A stretch of 5,954 nucleotides of DNA from assembly GCA_020026285.1 (NCBI GenBank), contig JAHHQS010000203.1, positions 1 through 5,954 on the forward strand, read 5' to 3'. This stretch comes from Parabacteroides sp. (GTDB lineage: Bacteria; Bacteroidota; Bacteroidia; Bacteroidales; Tannerellaceae). How positions within the stretch are numbered: the stretch's first letter is position 1; each line of letters opens with the position of its first letter. The translations under genes and the position numbers were made by a program. Below the pieces are notes generated by a model. The model was not told the DNA's origin, did no database searches, and saw only the letters and a list, made by a program, of their open reading frames with translations. Shown piece after piece: positions 1 to 5,865 of this stretch.

Positions 1-16
1 GAATTAGATTTATCAG

Positions 17-54
17 AGAGGAAGTTGCTGTGAAGTAACTTCCTCTTATTGTTT
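17..54 (+). terminator. Intrinsic terminator of an upstream transcript
   Basis: The arms AGAGGAAGTT (17-26) and AACTTCCTCT (37-46) pair perfectly over 10 bp. Inside them G27-U36, C28-G35 and U29-A34 can extend the stem to 13 bp, closing on a GUGA (GNRA-type) tetraloop at 30-33. A T-rich stretch (46-54, interrupted by A and G) follows on the + strand. The - strand side has no T run, so it reads as a + strand terminator. It must serve a gene or RNA whose body lies left of the window, and it isolates the next gene from that transcript. Confidence 0.75.
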
Positions 55-112
55 AAAAGAACTATCAAAAGATATTGTAATTAATCTTTTTCTGTCATTT
101 TAGACTTCACTG

Positions 113-143
113 TTTAATATCCAAAATTTTATGTTTATTTTTG
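113..143 (+). promoter_or_regulatory. Bacteroidales-type promoter for the GH2 gene
   Basis: TATTTTTG at 136-143 is a perfect match to the Bacteroidales -7 consensus TAnnTTTG. Nineteen bases upstream, TTTA at 113-116 matches three of four bases of the -33 TTTG box, and the spacing is within the usual 19-21. Transcription would start near 150, giving a 5' leader of about 80 nt before the ATG at 231. I see no stable hairpin in that leader. The region 55-112 is AT-rich with no other recognisable signal. The call rests on consensus matching only. Confidence 0.5.
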
Positions 144-230
144 ACGAAGATTTGAAAAAATATACGTGAACTTATGTGTATTTATGCCATTTGTTAGAAT
201 AATATTTAATCAACTAAATAAAACATTCAA

Positions 231-3200
231 ATGAAAATCAACGAAAAACATAGAATGAAAAATGTTTCTTTGTGTGGATTTATGATGCTTTCATCCCTTT
301 TTGTAGGATGTGAATCAAATAATTCCCAATCCGAATCATTCGAACGATCGAATTATTATACTCGTGGTATCGGCTCTTATCCTGGAAGTCCGAAAGAAGA
401 TTTTTCTCCGGAATTACATCCGGATTATTCAAACTATCGTAACATAGCATTGTTAAGAAGTGCATTTAACTCATCAAGTTACGATTATAATCTGACAGCT
501 CAGATGATTACAGATGGAGTTGTTTCCGAACAGAAACCTTCATATATAGATTTGTCGACTTCTGAAGGAAGTTTTCCTCGTCGTGAAAGAGAATGGTTGC
601 TGGATCAAGGTCCTTATTCAAATAATAGTATTTTCGGTGATGACACATTTGTACAGATTTCATTGAATAACGATTGGAAAGAAGCGGCTGATCAGGTTCA
701 ATTCCGAGGAATGGTTGCTTATGATGAAAAGAAAGCAAAAGGTGGATTCGATATTATCTGCAAAGGTTCTAACGATGGACAACATTGGGATGTATTAGGA
801 GAATTGAAAGGAAACGATCTTCCTGGAACAGCTAGTCGTTATAAGGCACATTCGGATCCCAATAAAGTAACATCAGAAGAAAAGACTCTTTCTGTTCGTA
901 GAATAAATGAAACTATCTCTTTTTCTAAGAAAGGAGAATATGCTCAGTATCAGTTGCAGTTTAAAATGCCTGGAGCTGTTTACTGGACTTTATATGAAAC
1001 GAATTATTCTAATAAAGGTGAATTAGTAGACTTTCTGCCTTCTAAATTCTATAATAGTTCTTGGATGAGTGCTTCAGCTAAGGAAGAATGGGTATATGTT
1101 GATTTGGGAAGCCAGTCTGATTTTGATCAGGTTAAATTACATTGGATTAACAAGGCTGTAAAAGGAAAGGTTCAAGTCTCTGACGATACTAAAACTTGGA
1201 ATGATTTGGCAGAATTACCTGGGGGAGAATCTAAAGTTGATGAAATCTCTGTAAAAGGAAAAGGTCGATATGTTCGTGTTTTGATGCAGCAGTCTGCTAA
1301 TGATAAATGTTATTTGTTAAGCGAGTTGGAAGTCATGGGTAAGGGAGGTTTGGTTGCAGAACCCGCAGCAATGCCTGCTCCTGCTTCCGATGAGATTATT
1401 TTATCGGGAGGAAACTGGAAGGTACAACGTGCGTCAGAAGTGAACGTGAAAGGTGAAGAAATATCTTCGACTTCTTTCTCTCCAAAGAATTGGATTGTTG
1501 CAACAGTTCCTGGAACAGTTTTGAGTAGTTATAAGAATATAGGAGCTGTTCCTAATCCGAATTATGCAGATAATTTATTACATATATCCGAGTCGTTCTT
1601 TAATTCTAATTTCTGGTATAGAAATGAATTTAATGTTCCTGAAGGATTTAAGAAGAAACGCTTGTTCTTGAATTTTGATGGAATTAATTGGAAGGCTAAT
1701 GTTTATTTGAATGGAAAGAAACTTGGACGTATTGAAGGTGCTTTCATCCGTGGAAACTTTGATGTTACAGATGCCGTAACATCAGGAAAGAATGTTTTGG
1801 CTGTTGAGATAATAAAAAACAGTCATATTGGAGCTATTAAGGAAAAATATGAGAAGAACACCGATTTCAATGGAGGTATTTTAGGTGCAGATAATCCAAC
1901 GTTCCATGCTTCTATTGGTTGGGACTGGATTTCTACTATTCGTGGTCGTAATATTGGTATCTGGAATGATGTCTCATTAACAACTTCTGGAAATGTAACT
2001 GTCAAAGATCCGTTTGTTCAGGCTGTTTTGCCTTTGCCTGATACAACATCAGCTGTTTTAACGCCAGAAGTGATAGTTAAGAATCATGTATCTTCTCCGG
2101 TTAAAGGTTTATTATCTGGTAAGATTGGAGATATAACTTTCGAACAGGAAGTCGAATTGAAGGCAAACGAAGAGAAAACGGTTCGGTTCGATCCTGAAAA
2201 GTTCGCTCAATTGAATGTAAAGAATCCGAAATTATGGTGGCCTAAAGGATATGGTTCTCCTTATTTATATGATGCGAACTTTACATTTAAAGTAGGTGAT
2301 AAGATTTCGGATACAGAAGATTTCAAATATGGTATCCGTCAGATGACTTTCAATGAAGATAACAGTATCTTGAGTCTATTCATTAATGGACGTCGTTTTA
2401 TTGGTCGTGGTGGAAACTGGGGCTTTGGTGAATCCAATTTGAATTATCGTGGCCGTGAATACGATATTGCCGTTGCTTATCATGCAGATATGAATTTTAC
2501 CATGATGCGTAACTGGGTCGGACAGATTGGTGATAAAGAATTATATGAAGCTTGCGACCGTCATGGCGTAATGATCTGGCAGGACTTCTGGTTGGCTAAT
2601 CCATCTGATGGACCAGATCCATACAATCCTGGTATGTTTATAGCAAATGCAGAAGATTATGTAAAACGTTTCCGTAGTCATGCTTCAATAGGTTTGTATT
2701 GTGGGCGAAATGAAGGTTTCCCTCCAGAGCAGATTGATAAGGCTTTACGAAATATCGTAAAAGAAGGTCATCCGGGATTACATTATATTTCAAGTTCTGC
2801 CGATGATGTAGTTAGTGGACATGGACCTTATCGTGCTCTTCCGGCAAAAGAATATTTTACTCTGGAAAGAGGAAGTGATAAGTTCCATAGCGAACGAGGC
2901 ATGCCGAATGTGATGAATTATGAAAGTCTTGTACGTACATTCTCACCAGATGCTTTGTGGCCTCAGAATGGTCAGTGGGGACAGCATGATTATACCATGG
3001 AAGGTGCACAGTCTTGTGCTACATTTAATGAAATCATAGCAAAAGGTTTTGGTAAACCTTCAAATGCAAAAGAATTTGCGGACTGGGCTCAGTTTGTGAA
3101 CTATAATGGTTATCGTGGTATGTTTGAATCAAGAAGCTTGAATCGTAAAGGTTTGTTATTATGGATGTCACATCCTACATGGCCGTCAATGGTCTGGCAG

Positions 3201-3854
3201 ACTTACGATTATTATTTCGAACCAACAGCTGCCTACTTTGGTTGTAAGAAAGCTTCTGAACCATTACATATCCAATGGAATCCAGCTACAGATAAGATTG
3301 AAGTCGTAAATTATAGTGCTGGTTCACGAAAAGGACTGGTTGCGAAAGCACAGCTGATTAATATGGATGCTTCTGTTGTTTGGGAAAAAGAAACCAAGGT
3401 GGATAGTGAAGAGGATACAACTAATAAATGTATTGATTTGGAGTTCCCTTCAAGTTTGTCAGCCACTCATTTTGTTAAATTGACATTGACTGAAAATGGA
3501 AAACTTGTTTCTGACAACTTCTATCTACGTGGAGTGGAAGAGGGTAATTTCCAGGCAATGCGTGAAATGCCTAAAGTTAATCTGAAATCAGATGTACAGA
3601 CCGGTAAGGGGGCTGAAGGTCTTTGGAGTGGCAAGGTCATTTTGGAAAATACAACGAAAACTCCTGCTATAATGATTCGTGTGAATGTTGTAGGAGAAAA
3701 GGATGGATTACAAATTCTTCCGATGTTCTATGAAGATAATTATTTCTCTTTACTTCCAGGTGAAAAGAAAGAAATTTCTTTACGTTGGAAAGATGAGGAT
3801 ACTAGAGGTAATGCTCCAAAAGTTATTATTTCCGGATACAATGTCGTAGAATAA
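231..3854 (+). CDS. GH2 glycosidase lipoprotein (beta-mannosidase/endo-beta-mannosidase-like) with two discoidin modules
   Basis: This is an exported glycoside hydrolase of 1207 residues, expected to release a beta-linked sugar by the retaining GH2 mechanism. Residues 1-27 form a lipoprotein signal with a hydrophobic core and the lipobox LFVGC (Cys27). A second in-frame Met at residue 9 (codon 255) would give a more compact signal, so the start is uncertain between the two. Residues about 65-258 and 262-370 resemble F5/8 type C (discoidin/CBM32-like) modules; the first is enlarged by inserts and the second is shorter. A Pro/Ala-rich linker (about 375-386) leads to the GH2 sugar-binding jelly roll (about 388-585, ending RGRNIGIWNDV), an Ig-like domain (about 586-700, with NPKLWWPKGYG), a TIM barrel (about 701-1005), and two C-terminal beta domains, the last resembling the Ig fold of exo-beta-glucosaminidases (FYEDNYFSLLPGE). 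The expected acid/base is Glu828 in the Asn-Glu pair of GLYCGRNEG, and the expected nucleophile is Glu888 in FHSERG. The Asn-Glu pair, and barrel motifs such as GGNW and HADMNF, favour the beta-mannosidase/endo-beta-mannosidase branch over chitosan exo-glucosaminidases, which use Ser-Asp. The frame is intact. It appears monocistronic, with its own promoter and terminator. The family is secure; the substrate is not. Confidence 0.9.
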   Translation: MKINEKHRMKNVSLCGFMMLSSLFVGCESNNSQSESFERSNYYTRGIGSYPGSPKEDFSPELHPDYSNYRNIALLRSAFNSSSYDYNLTAQMITDGVVSEQKPSYIDLSTSEGSFPRREREWLLDQGPYSNNSIFGDDTFVQISLNNDWKEAADQVQFRGMVAYDEKKAKGGFDIICKGSNDGQHWDVLGELKGNDLPGTASRYKAHSDPNKVTSEEKTLSVRRINETISFSKKGEYAQYQLQFKMPGAVYWTLYETNYSNKGELVDFLPSKFYNSSWMSASAKEEWVYVDLGSQSDFDQVKLHWINKAVKGKVQVSDDTKTWNDLAELPGGESKVDEISVKGKGRYVRVLMQQSANDKCYLLSELEVMGKGGLVAEPAAMPAPASDEIILSGGNWKVQRASEVNVKGEEISSTSFSPKNWIVATVPGTVLSSYKNIGAVPNPNYADNLLHISESFFNSNFWYRNEFNVPEGFKKKRLFLNFDGINWKANVYLNGKKLGRIEGAFIRGNFDVTDAVTSGKNVLAVEIIKNSHIGAIKEKYEKNTDFNGGILGADNPTFHASIGWDWISTIRGRNIGIWNDVSLTTSGNVTVKDPFVQAVLPLPDTTSAVLTPEVIVKNHVSSPVKGLLSGKIGDITFEQEVELKANEEKTVRFDPEKFAQLNVKNPKLWWPKGYGSPYLYDANFTFKVGDKISDTEDFKYGIRQMTFNEDNSILSLFINGRRFIGRGGNWGFGESNLNYRGREYDIAVAYHADMNFTMMRNWVGQIGDKELYEACDRHGVMIWQDFWLANPSDGPDPYNPGMFIANAEDYVKRFRSHASIGLYCGRNEGFPPEQIDKALRNIVKEGHPGLHYISSSADDVVSGHGPYRALPAKEYFTLERGSDKFHSERGMPNVMNYESLVRTFSPDALWPQNGQWGQHDYTMEGAQSCATFNEIIAKGFGKPSNAKEFADWAQFVNYNGYRGMFESRSLNRKGLLLWMSHPTWPSMVWQTYDYYFEPTAAYFGCKKASEPLHIQWNPATDKIEVVNYSAGSRKGLVAKAQLINMDASVVWEKETKVDSEEDTTNKCIDLEFPSSLSATHFVKLTLTENGKLVSDNFYLRGVEEGNFQAMREMPKVNLKSDVQTGKGAEGLWSGKVILENTTKTPAIMIRVNVVGEKDGLQILPMFYEDNYFSLLPGEKKEISLRWKDEDTRGNAPKVIISGYNVVE

Positions 3855-3868
3855 ATATCTGATTTATC

Positions 3869-3919
3869 AAAAAATCTCTTCTCTTAATAGATTATTCTAA
3901 AAAGAGAAGAGATTTTTTT
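3869..3919. terminator. Bidirectional intrinsic terminator between the convergent genes
   Basis: Six A residues and TCTCTTCTCTT (3869-3885) pair with AAGAGAAGAGA and a T run (3902-3918). This gives an uninterrupted helix of 17 bp, 11 of them in the mixed core. The 16-nt loop can itself form a small 4-bp hairpin (TAGA/TCTA). Seven T residues (3913-3919) follow the stem on the + strand, and six T residues follow on the - strand. It therefore ends the GH2 mRNA 14 bases after its TAA. It is also the first convincing - strand terminator downstream of the fucosidase gene. Confidence 0.85.
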
Positions 3920-3941
3920 GTTTGAGGAAGTTCGTATTTAT

Positions 3942-3957
3942 ATGTTATAAAACATAA
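3942..3957. repeat. Palindromic repeat, copy 1 (possible operator)
   Basis: ATGTTATAAAACATAA is identical in 15 of 16 positions to the copy at 4004-4019. With the flanking T at 3941 the arms TATGTT and AACATA pair around an ATAA spacer. The start-to-start distance between copies is 62 bp, close to six helical turns. No promoter box lies close downstream of this copy. A dimeric DNA-binding protein contacting both copies is a reasonable inference, but AT-rich palindromes also arise by chance. Confidence 0.45.
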
Positions 3958-4003
3958 TAATACTAAAAGATGTTAAAGATATGCATTTATTGAGTCTCGA
4001 ATG

Positions 4004-4019
4004 ATGTTATATAACATAA
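4004..4019. repeat. Palindromic repeat, copy 2 (possible operator at an RNA promoter)
   Basis: ATGTTATATAACAT (4004-4017) is a perfect 14-bp palindrome and the AA that follows is shared with copy 1. It lies over or next to the place where the -33 box would be for the TATATTTG element at 4026. This suits a repressor blocking polymerase, or an activator replacing the missing -33 contact. The 6-mer AGTCTC flanks it on both sides as a direct repeat (3993-3998 and 4020-4025). I cannot assign it to a known regulator family. Confidence 0.5.
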
Positions 4020-4025
4020 AGTCTC

Positions 4026-4033
4026 TATATTTG
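4026..4033 (+). promoter_or_regulatory. -7 promoter element of a candidate small RNA
   Basis: TATATTTG is a perfect TAnnTTTG match, followed by C as is common in Bacteroidales. No TTTG is present at the expected -33 position, where copy 2 of the palindrome lies instead, so the promoter would be weak or activator-dependent. Transcription would start near 4040. Only non-coding sequence and a terminator lie between here and 4108. Confidence 0.45.
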
Positions 4034-4039
4034 CATCGT

Positions 4040-4108
4040 GTTTTTCATGGTATTAGATTTAAGGTTAACAATGGAGATTGGTTGTCGTGAGACAACCTTT
4101 TCTTTTTT
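4040..4108 (+). ncRNA. Candidate small RNA in the convergent intergenic region
   Basis: A transcript from the TATATTTG promoter would run about 65-70 nt and stop at the hairpin at 4080-4097. It would have a mostly single-stranded 5' part (with the palindrome GGTTAACC-like core GGTTAAC at 4063-4069) and a 3' terminator stem, the usual layout of a bacterial trans-acting small RNA. No + strand protein gene follows, because the next gene is on the opposite strand, so it is not an obvious mRNA leader here. The 5' part reads to me like sequence found in front of other Bacteroides genes, but this is an uncertain recollection that I cannot verify. It could instead be a relic leader left after loss of its gene. 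Both ends are estimates. Confidence 0.4.
4080..4108 (+). terminator. Intrinsic terminator with GUGA tetraloop
   Basis: GGTTGTC (4080-4086) pairs perfectly with GACAACC (4091-4097) around the GNRA-type tetraloop GTGA. The stem is followed by TTTTCTTTTTT (4098-4108). The T run is on the + strand only, so it does not serve the fucosidase gene on the - strand. It is an orphan relative to protein genes, because the GH2 mRNA should already have stopped near 3919. This is the main evidence for a short independent + strand transcript. Confidence 0.75.
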
Positions 4109-4137
4109 ATAGACATTCCATTTTTCTTCAGATAAAA

Positions 4138-5688
4138 TCAATTGGCATGGTGGACCATGGGAATATCAATCATTTCATTTTCCAATGCTGAACCAGCCAT
4201 TTTATCAAATATAATTTTGAATGTATAAGCAAATTCGCAAGGCTTTTCCTTAGGGAAAGAAATCTGTATACCCTTTTCTGTTTGTTTCCAATGGATCTTT
4301 TCATCAGAACCTAAAAGTGAAATCTGTTGAATCTTTGAATTTCCCATTCCCTTTTTATCCAATGAATGAATCAGAATATCTTTATCAGACCAGTTCAAGG
4401 CAATTGCGTATAGAGTATTGTTTTTCGTTGTGAATCTTATATCCTGGGCTGAATATTCTGTAGCTGTATTGTCAGTAAAAGAGCCCGCTGTTGAAACGGC
4501 TTCACCTTCTCCTGATCTTACCCATGGACGAGAACCGTAAATAGCTTCTCCATTCACTTTTAGCCATGAACCAATTGATAACAATACGGATTTTTGCTCT
4601 TCAGTAATGGTACCATCTGCACGGGGACCGATATTTAAAAGCAGATTCCCGTTTTTGCTGACGATATCTATCAGGTCGTGTACAATTTGTTGTGGAGTCT
4701 TGTTTTCTTCTCCGTCTATGTAAGCCCATGATTTCTTCCCTACAGAAGTATCAGTCTGCCATGGATATTTTCGAATCTTATTCAGTTTTCCTCGTTCAAC
4801 ATCACCTATTTGGACATTATTGGGATAACCTTGTTTTGTGTTTACTACCACACCTTTACCCCAGTCTATTGAATTATTATAATAGTAGGCAAGAAACTTA
4901 TTAAAGAAAGGTTGAATCACTTCATTACCAACAGTCCAGTCAAACCAGATTAATTGTGGTTGATATTTATCAATAAGTTCACGCACGTGTGCCAGCCAAT
5001 CCAAACCGACAGCCTCGTTGTATTTATCCTGTTCTGGTAACCGGGCACCATAAAGAGTCAGTGTTGTGTCTTGAACGTCTGAAGGAAATTTCATTCCTTC
5101 GTTATAGAACCAGGAGTTTTCCAAACGATGACTGGACAAGCCAAAAATTAATCCTTCTTTTTCTATCTCGGTTTTTAGAAGACCGATAATATCTTTTTTA
5201 GGTCCCATTTTTACGGAATTCCAGGGATTACGATCACTATCATACATGGAGAAACCATCATGATGTTCGGCAACGGGAACAACATATTTTGCACCTGCCG
5301 CTTTAAAAATGGATACCCATTCTTTGGCATTGAATTTTTCCGCCTTGAACATAGGAATGAAATCCTTGTAACCAAATTCTGTGTGTTTCCCATAAGTTTC
5401 CAAATGATGTTTGTATACTTTAGAGTCTTTTGTATACATGTTTCTTGGATACCATTCATTGCCAAAGGCAGGAACGGCATAAACACCCCAATGAATAAAA
5501 ATTCCAAATTTTGCATCTTTAAACCATTCTGGACATTGATAATTGGAACCGATATTTTCCCAATTGTCCTGATATACATTTGTCCCTTTTGGGGAAGTAA
5601 CAGATAGAATCTCTTCTTTACTTTGTTGGGCCTGCTGACAGGAAAATAGGAGAGAGAGTGCCGAGAGAGCTAATATGTGTTTTTTCAT
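4138..5688 (-). CDS. GH29 alpha-L-fucosidase, lipoprotein
   Basis: This is an exo-acting alpha-L-fucosidase of 516 residues, retaining mechanism, removing terminal alpha-L-fucose from glycans. A short lipoprotein signal ends at the lipobox LFSC (Cys17), so it should be membrane-anchored after export. Residues about 42-385 are the GH29 barrel. They show FGIFIHWG (His66) near the start, EWY (78-80), EHHDGF (His142-His143), and LIWFDW, whose Asp250 is the expected nucleophile. Further on are GDVERG, whose Glu298 is a candidate acid/base (less certain because this residue varies across the family), and WQTDTSVGKKSW. LLNIGPRADGTI and GEAIYGSRPW close the barrel. Residues about 395-495 form the C-terminal beta sandwich, then a polar tail of about 20 residues. 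Length is normal and the frame is intact. The start at 5688 is fixed by the signal peptide. AAAGG lies only two bases before the ATG, too close for an ordinary ribosome site. The gene is convergent with the GH2 gene and has its own upstream region, so the two are separate transcripts. Linkage specificity and GH29 subfamily cannot be read from the sequence. Confidence 0.93.
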   Translation of the reverse strand: MKKHILALSALSLLFSCQQAQQSKEEILSVTSPKGTNVYQDNWENIGSNYQCPEWFKDAKFGIFIHWGVYAVPAFGNEWYPRNMYTKDSKVYKHHLETYGKHTEFGYKDFIPMFKAEKFNAKEWVSIFKAAGAKYVVPVAEHHDGFSMYDSDRNPWNSVKMGPKKDIIGLLKTEIEKEGLIFGLSSHRLENSWFYNEGMKFPSDVQDTTLTLYGARLPEQDKYNEAVGLDWLAHVRELIDKYQPQLIWFDWTVGNEVIQPFFNKFLAYYYNNSIDWGKGVVVNTKQGYPNNVQIGDVERGKLNKIRKYPWQTDTSVGKKSWAYIDGEENKTPQQIVHDLIDIVSKNGNLLLNIGPRADGTITEEQKSVLLSIGSWLKVNGEAIYGSRPWVRSGEGEAVSTAGSFTDNTATEYSAQDIRFTTKNNTLYAIALNWSDKDILIHSLDKKGMGNSKIQQISLLGSDEKIHWKQTEKGIQISFPKEKPCEFAYTFKIIFDKMAGSALENEMIDIPMVHHAN

Positions 5689-5750
5689 AACCTTTATATA
5701 TTATATTTTTATGCAAAGTACATTTTTTTTTCGGATTTTATTCTTGAATA

Positions 5751-5762
5751 GATATATATATC
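5751..5762. repeat. 12-bp AT palindrome in the fucosidase promoter/leader
   Basis: GATATATATATC is a perfect palindrome. It lies 11 bases downstream (in - strand sense) of the fucosidase -7 box, so it would cover roughly the first bases of the transcript. That is a usual operator location, but alternating AT runs are common by chance in DNA of this composition. No second copy is visible in the window. Confidence 0.25.
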
Positions 5763-5773
5763 GAAATTTAATA

Positions 5774-5781
5774 CAAAAATA
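5774..5781 (-). promoter_or_regulatory. -7 promoter element for the fucosidase gene
   Basis: Read on the - strand this is TATTTTTG, a perfect TAnnTTTG match and the same octamer as at the GH2 promoter. It ends 85 bases before the ATG, so the leader would be about 80 nt. No TTTG is present 19-21 bases upstream, which leaves the -33 box weak or absent. A competing, poorer element is TACTTTGC (- strand, about 5713-5720), which would give a leader under 25 nt. Confidence 0.45.
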
Positions 5782-5865
5782 GTTTTTCTGGCATTTAGTT
5801 TAGGATAGTTCATGATAGATACGTTCTTAATATAAAAGGATAAATTGTTTTTAGTATACATTCTG

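Noticed and set aside
280..2005. Three - strand frames of 60-76 codons antisense to the GH2 gene
   Set aside because: They are antisense shadows of a well-supported coding region, without plausible promoters or recognisable products.
18..3932. The 9-mer GAGGAAGTT occurs at 18-26 and 3924-3932
   Set aside because: The second copy has no pairing partner or surrounding similarity. A single shared purine-rich 9-mer in this composition is not good evidence of a repeat.
4047..4112. Small + strand reading frame of 21 codons (ATG at 4047, TAG at 4110) inside the candidate RNA
   Set aside because: It runs straight through the terminator hairpin and T tract, so a complete message would rarely exist. 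It has no ribosome site and the encoded peptide has no recognisable feature. A translated leader peptide cannot be fully excluded.
4692..5189. Two + strand frames of 66-70 codons antisense to the fucosidase gene
   Set aside because: No signal, motif or start context supports them, and they overlap the conserved GH29 catalytic region on the opposite strand.
5211..5579. 122-codon - strand frame, and a 115-codon + strand frame over 5260-5607
   Set aside because: Both lie wholly inside the fucosidase gene in other frames and have compositions typical of shadow translations. The GH29 frame carries all the conserved motifs.
5689..5692. AAAGG directly upstream of the fucosidase ATG as a ribosome binding site
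   Set aside because: The spacing to the ATG is only two bases, too short for ordinary Shine-Dalgarno pairing, and Bacteroidales generally do not depend on this signal.
5711..5782. A 23-codon + strand frame in the fucosidase upstream region
   Set aside because: The encoded peptide is a low-complexity translation of T- and A-rich DNA and overlaps the fucosidase promoter. No start signal is visible.
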